Source of the DNA: Sphingomonas flavescens
GTDB taxonomy: Bacteria; Pseudomonadota; Alphaproteobacteria; Sphingomonadales; Sphingomonadaceae
Assembly: GCF_030866745.1 (NCBI RefSeq)
Contig: NZ_CP133016.1
Location: 2,342,001 to 2,406,000, forward strand
DNA: 64,000 nucleotides
Direction: 5' to 3'
The position numbers were made by a program, and so were the translations under genes. The notes beneath the pieces were generated by a model that saw only the letters and a program-made list of their open reading frames with translations, ran no database searches and had not been told where the DNA came from. Below, piece after piece: positions 16,981-26,114 of the stretch. Every line of letters begins with the position of its first letter. Position 1 is the first letter of the stretch.

Positions 16981-17616
16981 CTAAGTCTTGCGGTACCGAG
17001 CTTGCACTTCGAACGTGAGAAAGCTTCGGAACAGCCGAAATGTCGTGAGATTGATAGCCCGATAAACGTTCCGCTTGAAGAAACTGAAGTCGTAAAGATC
17101 GAACTCAGCCTCTTTGGTGAGGCCGGCGTCCCGGCACCACCGATCGAGCCTCTTATGGGTCATTACCTGAATGTGGGTCTCGTCGAATATACCCAGTGGG
17201 TATTCCGGCCAGTCCCCTTTGAAAAGTAGCGGCACGAGCGCTTCGACATAACGGTTGTTAGGGACGCTAATGACCACCCAACCGCCTGGCTTAACTGCTT
17301 CCATCAACCTTCGGAGCCTCAGCCATGCCATCGGCATGTGCTCCAGCACATCGGCCAGTATTAGGCCGTCCAGCGAGTTTGCCTCGAACGGGGTTTCGTC
17401 AGCCGGCTTGATCACACGTGCGCTCGTCAAGCGCGACTTTGCCACCTCGATTGCTTCGGCAGAAACGTCCACGCCGTGAACCTCTCTGCCGTCGCGAACG
17501 AGCTGCAATTCAGTCGCCGCGCGCCCGCAGCCTATCGTTCCGATAAGTTTCCCGTCAGGCGGGATCATTCGGTAAATATCGGGACGAGGTTCATCCAGAT
17601 ATTGATAGTCACTCAT
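16981..17616 (-). CDS. Class I SAM-dependent methyltransferase
   Basis: The 211-residue protein has the Rossmann-type methyltransferase motifs: motif I as IGTIGCGRAATELQL (an IGCG variant), the acidic VHGVDVSAEAIEVAKS, then DGLILADVLEHMP and LMEAVKPGGWVVISVPN. The C-terminal half (FDETHIQVMTHKRLDRW) is typical of the UbiG/Methyltransf_11-like enzymes in polysaccharide clusters. It probably methylates a sugar or the end of the EPS chain. It lies 13 bases downstream of the GT25 gene in the same direction. The substrate is unknown. Confidence 0.85.
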   Translation of the reverse strand: MSDYQYLDEPRPDIYRMIPPDGKLIGTIGCGRAATELQLVRDGREVHGVDVSAEAIEVAKSRLTSARVIKPADETPFEANSLDGLILADVLEHMPMAWLRLRRLMEAVKPGGWVVISVPNNRYVEALVPLLFKGDWPEYPLGIFDETHIQVMTHKRLDRWCRDAGLTKEAEFDLYDFSFFKRNVYRAINLTTFRLFRSFLTFEVQARYRKT

Positions 17617-17629
17617 CGGATCCCCCGCT

Positions 17630-18346
17630 CTAGTAACGCCGAAGCAGGTTGTAGCCGCGGCGCAGCAAGGCAGCGAGCGGCTTCGTTGCGCTCACGCGAT
17701 CGAGCAACATGCTTCCGGGGGTGATGTCCGACGGCGAGCTCCGCTGCCTACCAAGGGTCGGAAAGGCCGCGACGGTGACATACTCGGGATTCAGCATCCG
17801 GAACACGGTGTAGGCTCCATCGACGTGCATGGGTCCGTAATCGGGCGACCCCGCCGGGCGAGTCAAAATGCCTTCAAGAAAATTGACCAATGGCGCGATG
17901 ACCCGGGCTGAAAAGCCCAAGCAGGACGCAGTCATCACCGGCTCATTCGGCGAAAGTTTCTCGAGGCCTTGCCGGCCATCCGCCGCAAGTACGTGCGCGC
18001 CGTAGAAAAAGTCCCACGAGCTGGCGTTCAAGTTGGTGGCCGTTTGGCTCAGGCGGTTCCGGCCGTCGCGGTTGAAATCGAGGTCGTCCTCAAGTAGTAG
18101 AAGGCTCCCGGCTTTGGCATCTCGCGCCGACCTCAGCACTGCGAGGTGGCTCTCGAAGCAGCCACGAGCTCCGAGGCTTGGGAATTCACCGGGCGCGCCT
18201 GGACGTCGAGCAACATAAAATTGGAGGTTGGTAGCCGAGGCGCCGATGCGGGTCAGCTGCGCGGCCATCTCCTCGCGTCGATCTGGCCGGTCTACCAGAT
18301 TAATGACACGTACTTGGCCAAAGGAGTCAAAGAACGACGTGGTCAA
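17630..18346 (-). CDS. Glycosyltransferase family 25
   Basis: GT25 features are clear: an N-terminal VRVINLVDRPDRREEM, a middle ARGCFESHLAVLR and the acidic LLLLEDDLDF expected to bind metal and nucleotide sugar. Members of this family add galactose or related sugars to LPS or EPS. The frame is open to a TTG at 18367. I prefer the TTG at 18346, which has GGAG six bases upstream and gives the usual short N-terminus. It is followed by a methyltransferase gene 13 bases away. The function is likely a side-chain sugar transfer. Confidence 0.82.
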   Translation of the reverse strand: MTTSFFDSFGQVRVINLVDRPDRREEMAAQLTRIGASATNLQFYVARRPGAPGEFPSLGARGCFESHLAVLRSARDAKAGSLLLLEDDLDFNRDGRNRLSQTATNLNASSWDFFYGAHVLAADGRQGLEKLSPNEPVMTASCLGFSARVIAPLVNFLEGILTRPAGSPDYGPMHVDGAYTVFRMLNPEYVTVAAFPTLGRQRSSPSDITPGSMLLDRVSATKPLAALLRRGYNLLRRY

Positions 18347-18515
18347 AGAACGGCTCCAACAAAGCAATTTTTTGACTTTGTCGGAGGTCGCAGCAATAGC
18401 AAGACCATAGAATTCAGCTGACTAGCGCGTTCCAATGTGAGCCAGTGCTGTTTCTCCCGCGACAAGGTCTACCGATTTCCGCGCAGCGGTGGCATTGAGG
18501 TTGCAAAGGGGGGGC

Positions 18516-19658
18516 ATGCGACAAAAAGTCCAGCGTTTCGGGAAGCATGACAATGCGTTTGGCTTGCTGCGCCTGATCCTCGCGTCGCTCGTGATCGTTT
18601 CCCACACGCCTGAGATCGTGGATGGGAACCGCAATCGCGAGCTTTTTACTCGCGTATTTCACACGATTTCGTTCGGTGATTTTGCCGTTAACGGCTTCTT
18701 CGTGATCAGCGGGTTTCTCATCACAGGCAGCTACCTAAGCAGTTATAGTCCGTGGTCGTACCTGTGGAAGCGAGTGGCGCGGATCTATCCCGGGTTCATC
18801 GTCGCTTCGCTATTTTGTGTGCTCGTCGTAGGACCAGTCACCGGCGCTTACTTCACTGGAGGGTTAGTTGGCGCGATAGTTTCGATCGTTGGGCACATCG
18901 CATTGCTCTTGCCGCCTGCGATGAAAGGCGTCTTTCCCGGAACTAATTATGCCGTCCTAAACGGCGCGGCTTGGACCATTCAGTACGAATTTGCCTGCTA
19001 CCTAGTCATTATTTTACTGGGACAACTTAAAGTCCTTCGGTCCGGTCCATTCGTCGGATGCGCGGCAGTCCTCTGTTTAGCGCTGGCAACCTTTGCGCCT
19101 TCAGCCGGCGAATTTCTGAATAGTCTACCATTTAACAATCTAATTTTGATCGGTGACCGGATCGCCATCCTACGCCTTCTAGGCCTCTTTCTGGCAGGCG
19201 GATTTTTTTATCTTAAGCACGATCAGATACCTGTAAAGCTGAGTTACGTGGTCATTTCAGTAGTACTTCTTTCAATCTCATTGCGCTCTCCCACTTTTGT
19301 CAATTTTGGTTTCGCTATTTTTGGGGCCTACGCTCTAATGGCGATCGCTTCTCTCGGGTCGGGAACGGTTTTGTCGAAGATTAATAACCGTAACGACATC
19401 TCTTACGGTGTTTATTTGTACGCGTGGCCGATCGAAAAAATGCTTATCTGGGCCGGGTTTGGCACTAGCGTACTGTTTTTGGGGACCGCCACGTTTGCTC
19501 TGGCTGCCATCGCCGGGGCCGTAAGCTGGTTCGTGATCGAAAAACCCGCCATGAAACTTGGGCGTCCTTCGATATATCAACAGTTTGCACGGCGCGATGG
19601 GGGTCTACCATCGACCCATGATCTGAAGAGAGAGAGTCCGCCGCCGGGCTCAATTTGA
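18516..19658 (+). CDS. Acyltransferase family 3 (OafA/YrhL-like)
   Basis: The 380-residue integral membrane protein has about ten helices and the conserved acyltransferase-3 His in LVIVSHTPEI. FAVNGFFVISGFLITGSYL and the arginine-rich WKRVARIYPGF follow, all typical of the family. These enzymes O-acylate polysaccharides from the cytoplasmic or periplasmic side. The ATG at 18516 is preceded by AAAGGGGGGG. The second half of the gene is noticeably A+T-rich next to its neighbours, which may mark separate acquisition. It stands alone on the plus strand and probably decorates the EPS with acetyl groups. Confidence 0.87.
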   Translation: MRQKVQRFGKHDNAFGLLRLILASLVIVSHTPEIVDGNRNRELFTRVFHTISFGDFAVNGFFVISGFLITGSYLSSYSPWSYLWKRVARIYPGFIVASLFCVLVVGPVTGAYFTGGLVGAIVSIVGHIALLLPPAMKGVFPGTNYAVLNGAAWTIQYEFACYLVIILLGQLKVLRSGPFVGCAAVLCLALATFAPSAGEFLNSLPFNNLILIGDRIAILRLLGLFLAGGFFYLKHDQIPVKLSYVVISVVLLSISLRSPTFVNFGFAIFGAYALMAIASLGSGTVLSKINNRNDISYGVYLYAWPIEKMLIWAGFGTSVLFLGTATFALAAIAGAVSWFVIEKPAMKLGRPSIYQQFARRDGGLPSTHDLKRESPPPGSI

Positions 19659-19769
19659 TTGACTGCGCGTAGTCATAGTCCAACACCAATCTGCCACGCG
19701 ATAAAAATGCGGTGCGTAAGGCGGTCAGCCATAAAGGTTAAATGTTCGCATTGAGATGGCCGGTCGTTT

Positions 19770-20867
19770 TTAACTAAGCGTCAACCGAAGAACTTCAGCT
19801 AATCCATTTCGCCGATCGTAAAATGGGTCTCCAAGCTGATCGCATGCGTCGACCTTAGACTGCCACAGACTACGATCTTGAGCGAGCGCCAGAACCCCGG
19901 CGGCGATGCTAGTTGGATCATCAGGCTTTACTTCTACGGAGGCAGGTCGAAGTAACTCGAGCGCCGGAACCACACAATTAGTCACAAGGGGACGATAAGA
20001 AAGGATCGCCTCCACTGCACTCATTGCCAGACCTTCGGTGAAACTGCTCTTCGTAGGAACGATTACCGCTTGGCAGTCGGATCGCAGGGCGACCTGTTCC
20101 TCGCCGTTCACAAATCCAAGGACGTCGATGGGCAAACCTTTCGCCTCTTGCCGCAATCGATCGACAGCGGACCCGTCTCCGCATATCGTCCAGTGAACTA
20201 TGTTTCCGCAGATTTTCGCTGCCTCCACAATATCGAAGACGCCTTTGTCTACTTCGACGCGACCGACATACAGCACATTGAAGGGTGCCTTGAATTGCGG
20301 CGGACTTATCCGGGCAAAATATTCCCGGGTGAACTGAGCGCGCATTTGGTGGCCCCGGCCCACTTGCCTGTAGACTGCCGGCGAAACGCTGATCGGACGA
20401 CTCAGCCTGATCGCTGCTTTCGAAAGGGGAAGGGTTAGGCGTGATAAAGCGGATTGTCCCTGCACAGGCCTCAAGGTGTTATGAAAAACAGGCACAACAC
20501 GCATCCCCGACGCGCTGAACAGCGCCAGCATTGGAAGGGGCATGGTACCGCTGTCGATGATTGCTGTGTCAGCGTTAAAGTTTCGAGCTAAGCGAAGCAG
20601 TCTCAATCCGTAACGGATATGTTCGAGGTGCCAGCGCACGCCGTGAGCTGGCCAACGTGGCTCATGTTTGATCACGAAGCGACCGTCAGTGGTTGATTGT
20701 CTATCAGGATGCCCCGAAACCATCATGCAGTCAGCGCCTGCTCGATCTGCGAAAGTGGCAATTTGACCGGAGAATGGAAGCGCGACGCTGTCCTCGGTGC
20801 CCTCCCGCCAATGGCGATGAGCCTCCATAAAATCGGCGCCGGCCGACGTGGCGTAAAACAGGCGCAC
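19770..20867 (-). CDS. Glycosyltransferase family 4-like
   Basis: The 365-residue GT-B protein has the donor-binding C-terminal half: FNVLYVGRVEVDKGVFDIVE, VHWTICGDGSAVDRL and the EX7E motif in SFTEGLAMSAVEAIL. The N-terminal half is less conserved. It should use a nucleotide sugar to extend the lipid-linked repeat unit. The start is GTG at 20867, four bases after the stop of a small upstream gene, so the two are probably cotranscribed. The sugar is unknown. Confidence 0.85.
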   Translation of the reverse strand: MRLFYATSAGADFMEAHRHWREGTEDSVALPFSGQIATFADRAGADCMMVSGHPDRQSTTDGRFVIKHEPRWPAHGVRWHLEHIRYGLRLLRLARNFNADTAIIDSGTMPLPMLALFSASGMRVVPVFHNTLRPVQGQSALSRLTLPLSKAAIRLSRPISVSPAVYRQVGRGHQMRAQFTREYFARISPPQFKAPFNVLYVGRVEVDKGVFDIVEAAKICGNIVHWTICGDGSAVDRLRQEAKGLPIDVLGFVNGEEQVALRSDCQAVIVPTKSSFTEGLAMSAVEAILSYRPLVTNCVVPALELLRPASVEVKPDDPTSIAAGVLALAQDRSLWQSKVDACDQLGDPFYDRRNGLAEVLRLTLS

Positions 20868-20871
20868 GACG

Positions 20872-21108
20872 TCAGCTATCGCGGTGCTTGGCGGCCTTGA
20901 AGAAACCCCAGGCTATGAACAGCCAGAAGATCCCGCCTATGAATTTCTCAACCACCAAACCTCGCTTAATGACGATTGCGAAATTATAGGCAAGCCACAG
21001 AGCAGCGAGGCTCCTGCGTAACTCAATAATTTGCGCCGCGCGTCGCGGAAACCTAGCATCATTCAATGATATCGCGAAACACCCCCTACTCATGAGACCA
21101 GACGCCAA
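20872..21108 (-). CDS. Putative small membrane protein
   Basis: This frame encodes up to 78 residues with two hydrophobic stretches (SLAALWLAYNFAIVI and FIGGIFWLFIAWGFF) and a basic tail. It ends four bases before the start of the glycosyltransferase, an operon-like spacing. Its start would overlap the divergent polymerase gene by 17 bases if the first Met is used; Met6 (21093) almost removes the overlap. I recognise no family. It may be a real small membrane protein or a coincidental open frame. Confidence 0.35.
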   Translation of the reverse strand: MASGLMSRGCFAISLNDARFPRRAAQIIELRRSLAALWLAYNFAIVIKRGLVVEKFIGGIFWLFIAWGFFKAAKHRDS

Positions 21109-22486
21109 TTGGTTTGCGGTGATCGCCCTTTTCGGGTGGCCGCTTGTGTGCCCTTATCTGTTTACTAAGTTGCCGTTTGCGAAAGCGGTCATCTGGTCTT
21201 TGCTTGGCGCTTATTTCCTCTTGCCTTCGGCGTTGGACATCGATCTCCCACTGCTGCCGTCTCTCGACAAGATGAGCATCACTGCGGTGGCAGTTCTGTT
21301 GCTATGCTGGGTATATGGCGCGGAAGCGCCTCGACCGACGCGATCGCCGATGCTCTACCTATTCGCCACGGCGTTCATCATCTCGCCGATCCTGACCAGC
21401 TTTACGAATAGCTACGAGTTGTCGACCGCGGGTAAGAGTATTCCCGGATACTATCCATTGGATGGTTTGAAATTTGCCGGCCGCAATGTTCTTCTTCTGG
21501 TCCCGATGTATATCGGCTCGCGCTTTCTCTCGACAAACTATGCGCGGGCGGCCCTTCTCAAGGCGATGCCGGCAGTGGCGCTGGTCTACAGCCTGCCTAT
21601 GCTCTTCGAGATCCGCATGAGTCCGCAGCTCCACCGATGGGTTTACGGCTATTTTCCGCACGAAAGTTTCGCGCAACAGATCCGGGGGGGCGGTTTCCGC
21701 CCGGTCGTGTTCCTCAACCACGGCCTGGCGCTCGCGACCTTCATCGCGCTTGCACTGTTGGCGACCGTCGTCTTGTGGCGAATGAAGGCCCGGATATTCG
21801 GGCAAGCGCCGGCGCTGGTCGCGCCTTATATCGGTGGCTTGCTCATTCTGTGCAAATCGCTGGGGCCGGTCATCTACACCGTGATCTTCGCACCGGTGAT
21901 CATGTTCCTGCGGCCGCGATCATGGGTCAAGATCGTCTGTGCCGCATCCTTGTTCGTCTGCGCTTACCCATTCCTCCGTAACAACAATTTGAGTCCGCTC
22001 GACTTGGTCTCGAAGGTCGCGAGTTCCGTTAGCGCCGATCGGCTCGCTTCCTTCGACGTACGCGTTGAGAACGAGGACGCGCTGCTTGCCAAGGCCAATG
22101 AGAAGCCGTTTCTGGGGTGGGGCGGCTGGGGCCGAAATCGCATTTTTGATCAGTGGACCGGGCAAGACATCTCGGTGACCGATGGCGGCTGGATCATCTA
22201 TTACGGCGTTTTCGGCTGGTTCGGATATCTGTCGCTGTTCGGCCTGATAGCTGTCGCGTCATTTCGAGCCTTGAAATACATCGGAAAGCAGATGACGCCG
22301 GAGAACCTCACTCGCGGGGGCCTGGCATTGTTAATGGGAGTCTATGTGCTCGATTCCATTCCAAACGGCGCCCAGCTTACATTGATCTTCATCATCGCTG
22401 GGTCGATCGCGAGCACAGCGAAAGAAAAGGCGTCACGACCATTGCGACCGTCCCAACTGGCGGTCGGGAAACCGGCAACGGTCTGA
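21092..22486 (+). CDS. O-antigen ligase/polymerase-like membrane protein (probable EPS polymerase)
   Basis: The 464-residue protein has about ten to twelve membrane helices. A long periplasmic loop follows (about residues 310-370), including NEKPFLGWGGWGRNRIFD, the kind of Gly/Trp/Arg-rich segment found in WaaL/Wzy-type proteins, and then SVTDGGWIIYYGVFGW. These enzymes join repeat units or ligate glycans at the periplasmic face. No other polymerase is evident in the locus, so it is the best Wzy candidate. Its stop is three bases from the stop of the convergent flippase gene. Confidence 0.7.
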   Translation: MRPDANWFAVIALFGWPLVCPYLFTKLPFAKAVIWSLLGAYFLLPSALDIDLPLLPSLDKMSITAVAVLLLCWVYGAEAPRPTRSPMLYLFATAFIISPILTSFTNSYELSTAGKSIPGYYPLDGLKFAGRNVLLLVPMYIGSRFLSTNYARAALLKAMPAVALVYSLPMLFEIRMSPQLHRWVYGYFPHESFAQQIRGGGFRPVVFLNHGLALATFIALALLATVVLWRMKARIFGQAPALVAPYIGGLLILCKSLGPVIYTVIFAPVIMFLRPRSWVKIVCAASLFVCAYPFLRNNNLSPLDLVSKVASSVSADRLASFDVRVENEDALLAKANEKPFLGWGGWGRNRIFDQWTGQDISVTDGGWIIYYGVFGWFGYLSLFGLIAVASFRALKYIGKQMTPENLTRGGLALLMGVYVLDSIPNGAQLTLIFIIAGSIASTAKEKASRPLRPSQLAVGKPATV

Positions 22487-22489
22487 TCT

Positions 22490-23824
22490 TCAAAGTTTTG
22501 GGAAGATCGCCAAGGCGGCCATGTCGATTAGTAGGCCGACTATCAACCCCGCCACGATCGTCGCGACAAGCGATAATTCGCGCCCCCAGCGGATCTGGTG
22601 AAGCTGCGACATCCGGAACAGTCCGAACGCGTAGATGGGGATTTCGAGTAACCCAATTGTGAAGACGAGAACAGCCGGCTGGCCGCGGAAGAAAGCGAGG
22701 CCAGCGGCGCCCAGCAGGCAAACAACGCGCAAGACGTTGAATTCGAGCGCCACTCGCTGATGACCGCTCGCCACCTGAACCGATTCCATCGACCGCGTCG
22801 TCATCTGCAATGCGGTACTGACAGCGAGGATCGATAGATAATGCGCGGCTGGCAGATAGCGCGGGTCATAGAGGATGCGGATCAGCAAGTCGGCGACCCC
22901 GACCAATGCTCCTCCTCCGAATGCATATAAATAGAAGAAGCGGCCCCAGCAGCGGTAATAGGCGTTCGCTATCGAACGGGACCCGCGCGTTGCGACTGCT
23001 GCAGCAGGATAAACGATTGCTCCTGCGTAATTTGCAGCGAATGCGATCGGTGCCGCCGATAAAGACGCAGCAATAACGTAGATGCCAAATTGGCTGAGCG
23101 GGAGCATCCGAGCCAAGACGAGTTTATCGACCTGCCCGATGATGAGTGTGAGCGCACTTGAGACAGCAATAACCTGAGAAAACTTCCACAGGTCAGCGGC
23201 AACGGTCCGGTCGGGCCGAAAGCGGAAACGGGAGCCAGGGAAAAGAATGTAGCCGGCCCAAAGCTTCATCGCGCTCGCCACGAACATCGACGCCACGATG
23301 GCCCAGACGTTTCGAAAAAAGAACGCGAGAATGATCGCGGACAGCGTTTGGCTGGCGGCACTAACCAAGTCGATGAGCGAATAACGCTGAACGCGCCCGT
23401 CGCGAAGGCCGCGGAACTGGTGCAGCGTCACCTGTCCATCGATGATTAGTACAAGCGATGCGACCAGAAGGGGTAAGGTGAGCTGCGGTTTTGCAAGCGC
23501 GACGGACAACGGCCAGGCAAGCGCCATCCCGATTGCGGCTAAAACAAAACCGCGCACCGCGTGGATCGTCCACACAGAACTCAGAAAGTCAGGGTCGTCG
23601 CTGCGCTGGTGACGCACAACGTAGGCCTGCAAGCCAATATCGGTCACCATGTTGATCATGTAAAAAACCGACATGATAATGCCAGTGATGCCGTAGACCT
23701 CCGGCGCGAGCAGACGGGTCAGGCAAACTGTGCTGACGATGCGCAGCATATTTGCGAAGATTGTGCTCAGAGCGAGCGCTGAACTGCCCGTAAGCCGAAC
23801 CCGCGGAAGAGCGAAAGCAGTCAT
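22490..23824 (-). CDS. Oligosaccharide flippase (Wzx/RfbX-like)
   Basis: The 444-residue protein has about twelve to fourteen membrane helices in a MATE/MVF-type arrangement. The N-terminus shows FANMLRIVSTVCLTRLLAPE and YGITGIIMSVFYMINM, typical of polysaccharide biosynthesis (RfbX) proteins. It should flip undecaprenyl-linked repeat units to the periplasm for the polymerase. It is cotranscribed with the upstream GT2 gene by ATGA overlap and is convergent with the polymerase-like gene. The class is clear; the cargo is inferred. Confidence 0.88.
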   Translation of the reverse strand: MTAFALPRVRLTGSSALALSTIFANMLRIVSTVCLTRLLAPEVYGITGIIMSVFYMINMVTDIGLQAYVVRHQRSDDPDFLSSVWTIHAVRGFVLAAIGMALAWPLSVALAKPQLTLPLLVASLVLIIDGQVTLHQFRGLRDGRVQRYSLIDLVSAASQTLSAIILAFFFRNVWAIVASMFVASAMKLWAGYILFPGSRFRFRPDRTVAADLWKFSQVIAVSSALTLIIGQVDKLVLARMLPLSQFGIYVIAASLSAAPIAFAANYAGAIVYPAAAVATRGSRSIANAYYRCWGRFFYLYAFGGGALVGVADLLIRILYDPRYLPAAHYLSILAVSTALQMTTRSMESVQVASGHQRVALEFNVLRVVCLLGAAGLAFFRGQPAVLVFTIGLLEIPIYAFGLFRMSQLHQIRWGRELSLVATIVAGLIVGLLIDMAALAIFPKL

Positions 23825-24741
23825 CGGCCGAGGACCAGTTTGGCGAATTCGCGCCAGCTCTCTATTCGCCCGGGCGCCATCTTCAGGGACGCCAGTGCGT
23901 AGCGCAGGGCACGTCGTCGATCGCCGGCCTCAAAGGCTCCCCGCGCCCATGTTAGCAGAACGTACGGAAGGAGCTTGCGTTCATCGCCGCTCTGGACTGG
24001 GGGTAAGGTGACTTCTTCCCCAAGCTGGAGCCGATCGCTCCCTTGCTCGCGCCGTTCTTCTGCGAGTTGCAATATTATCCTGCAGATTTCAGGCCAGTTC
24101 TGTCCGTAGGCCGTGCATGTGTTAAGAAGATGTTGCCGGTAGACGTAGAGTATTTCGGTGAGGTTGCTGACCCGGCCGCGCTCAGCAACGCGAAGTAGGA
24201 AGTCCAAATCCTCGCCCATGCGAAATGGATGCCGGAAGCCTCCGGTATCCAACGCTACTGAGCGCTTCTGCATGGTCGAGGCGAAGCGGAGACCATTGCC
24301 GGCCGCCTGATCGGACCGGATTGCCGAATCCTCGGCCGGATAGTGCTCGATGCCCAAGCTATGACCGTCAGGATCGATGCGCTCGACGTTGGTCCCGACA
24401 CAAACGAGCGAAGTGTCGACTTCGAAGGCACCGACCTGCTTTTGCAATCGATCCGGATGCGAGAGGTCATCAGCATCCATCCAAGCAATCAGATCGCCGC
24501 TTGCCTCTGACAGCAATTCGTTGCGGGTTTCGATAAGGCCTCTGTTCGTGCGTTCGATTAGACGCGTTCTAGGGTCCTGCTGAGCGAACGCTCTGAGTAT
24601 CTCCGATGAGCCATCGGTAGACCCGTCATTTACGATTACCAACTCGAAATCTTTGAAAGACTGTCCTCGAATACTTTCTAGGGCGTCCGGTAGGTAAACT
24701 CCCGCGTTGAATACCGGCATCAAAATGCTGACCCGAGGCAT
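23821..24741 (-). CDS. Glycosyltransferase family 2
   Basis: The 306-residue cytoplasmic GT-A enzyme shows SILMPVFNAGVYLPDALES, VIVNDGSTDGS and the DxD-type AWMDADDLSHPDRL. The C-terminal 100 residues are helical and charged, and there is no membrane segment. It should add one sugar to the EPS repeat unit. It lies directly downstream of a GT4 gene (stop and start adjacent at 24741/24742), and its stop overlaps the flippase start by 4 bases. These three genes therefore form one operon. Confidence 0.88.
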   Translation of the reverse strand: MPRVSILMPVFNAGVYLPDALESIRGQSFKDFELVIVNDGSTDGSSEILRAFAQQDPRTRLIERTNRGLIETRNELLSEASGDLIAWMDADDLSHPDRLQKQVGAFEVDTSLVCVGTNVERIDPDGHSLGIEHYPAEDSAIRSDQAAGNGLRFASTMQKRSVALDTGGFRHPFRMGEDLDFLLRVAERGRVSNLTEILYVYRQHLLNTCTAYGQNWPEICRIILQLAEERREQGSDRLQLGEEVTLPPVQSGDERKLLPYVLLTWARGAFEAGDRRRALRYALASLKMAPGRIESWREFAKLVLGR

Positions 24742-25974
24742 CTAAGCGATAGTAACTTTGGAGGGGGTGGGCAAAGTGACGGCCTCATCAAAGTCGAGGT
24801 CAACTACCCCGCGAAACTTTTCATACAGATGCAAAGCAGCGTGGCTCCAAGTAAATAAACGTGCTCGCTTCGCAGCTGCCGCTCCCATTGATCGGCGCAG
24901 CTCTTCGCTCGTTGCTAATCGGGTGATTGCATTAGCAAGTTGATCGACACTGAGTGGGTCGACAAGTAAACATTCGATATCCCCGCGTACGATGCGTCCT
25001 GTGCCCATTGGGCTGACGATTGAGGCCAGTCCGCAACCGGCAGCCTCGTAAACGACTTGGGGCCCACCCTCTTCGTGCGTTGGAAATACGAACACGTCGG
25101 CTGCGGCATAAACCTCAGCAATATCCCCGACGTAACCTAGTGTTACGACGTCTGGTCGCGAAAGTGTGTCAGCGTAAGCATTGCGAAGGTCTTCGTCGAC
25201 ATTCCCAGCGATTAGCAATGTGCCGTCGATGTCGGCCCGCTTCCACGCCTCGAGCAAGACGTCAAAACCCTTCCGGACTATGCCGAGGCCGACAAACGCA
25301 AAGACTGGGCGTCTCTTTGGTCGATCAATATCGATAGCGCTCGCCAAGCGCACAGGGTCAAAGCCGTAGAAAGTGTCGAGAATTCGTGATTGATCAATTC
25401 CAGATTCAAGAAGGCTCTGCGCGACGAGGGCATTTGGTGCGGTGATGTAGTCGCACGCGAGCATTTGTTGATGCTCCTCAGCGATCTCTTCCCGAGTGTA
25501 CCAGCTTGGCGGGAGTTCATGTCCACGACGCGCGAAGGCCGCGACCAGTCTTTCACGGCCCATTGGTGCCATGCAGTTGGTCCGTTCCGCCACAACGATG
25601 GCGCCTCGCTCCCGCGCGTCTTTGATCAGACGAATGTCGTACGGAGGCCAAACGTACATGATATCGCCCGGGCTCAGCGCGGACAGCACTTTGGCGCCGG
25701 CTACCCTGCCTTGAAAGTGAGCAGGGGCCTTAACCTTGCATAGCATCCGATAAACCAAGGGTGAGAGCGCCGATTTGAAATACGGACGCGGCGAAAGTGG
25801 ACTGCCGCCTAGATACCAAAGGGTTTTACCTACCCCATTCTCGGGCATGTTGTTTAGGAGCTCGGTTAAGGCGTGAGCGACGGACCCGTGACCGAGGGTA
25901 TTCCAAAAAACCGCTTGTACCTGCATCGGCCCCGGTTGCGGCGATGTCTCGACCCGAGCCCGGGCGTCCGCCAT
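24742..25974 (-). CDS. Glycosyltransferase family 4
   Basis: The roughly 410-residue GT-B protein shows RPVFAFVGLGIVRKGFDVLL, GTLLIAGNVDEDLRNAY, the loop VTLGYVGDIAEVYAAADVF and an EX7E-type EEGGPQVVYEAAGCG. The N-terminal acceptor half is divergent. The preferred start is the ATG at 25974 with AAGGG upstream; the frame also has a TTG at 25980. It is the first gene of a three-gene operon with a GT2 and the flippase. The donor sugar is unknown. Confidence 0.87.
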   Translation of the reverse strand: MADARARVETSPQPGPMQVQAVFWNTLGHGSVAHALTELLNNMPENGVGKTLWYLGGSPLSPRPYFKSALSPLVYRMLCKVKAPAHFQGRVAGAKVLSALSPGDIMYVWPPYDIRLIKDARERGAIVVAERTNCMAPMGRERLVAAFARRGHELPPSWYTREEIAEEHQQMLACDYITAPNALVAQSLLESGIDQSRILDTFYGFDPVRLASAIDIDRPKRRPVFAFVGLGIVRKGFDVLLEAWKRADIDGTLLIAGNVDEDLRNAYADTLSRPDVVTLGYVGDIAEVYAAADVFVFPTHEEGGPQVVYEAAGCGLASIVSPMGTGRIVRGDIECLLVDPLSVDQLANAITRLATSEELRRSMGAAAAKRARLFTWSHAALHLYEKFRGVVDLDFDEAVTLPTPSKVTIA

Positions 25975-26114
25975 GGTCAAAAACCCTTCTAAGCTGCCGA
26001 TGTGATCGCCGATTGTCTCGACCGGGATTGGTGGTCAATTAATCCGCATGACTTGAAAATGAGTGAATTCGCGCCCTAACGGCCTCGATCAACGAGGAAA
26101 AGTGATTTGCGCGG

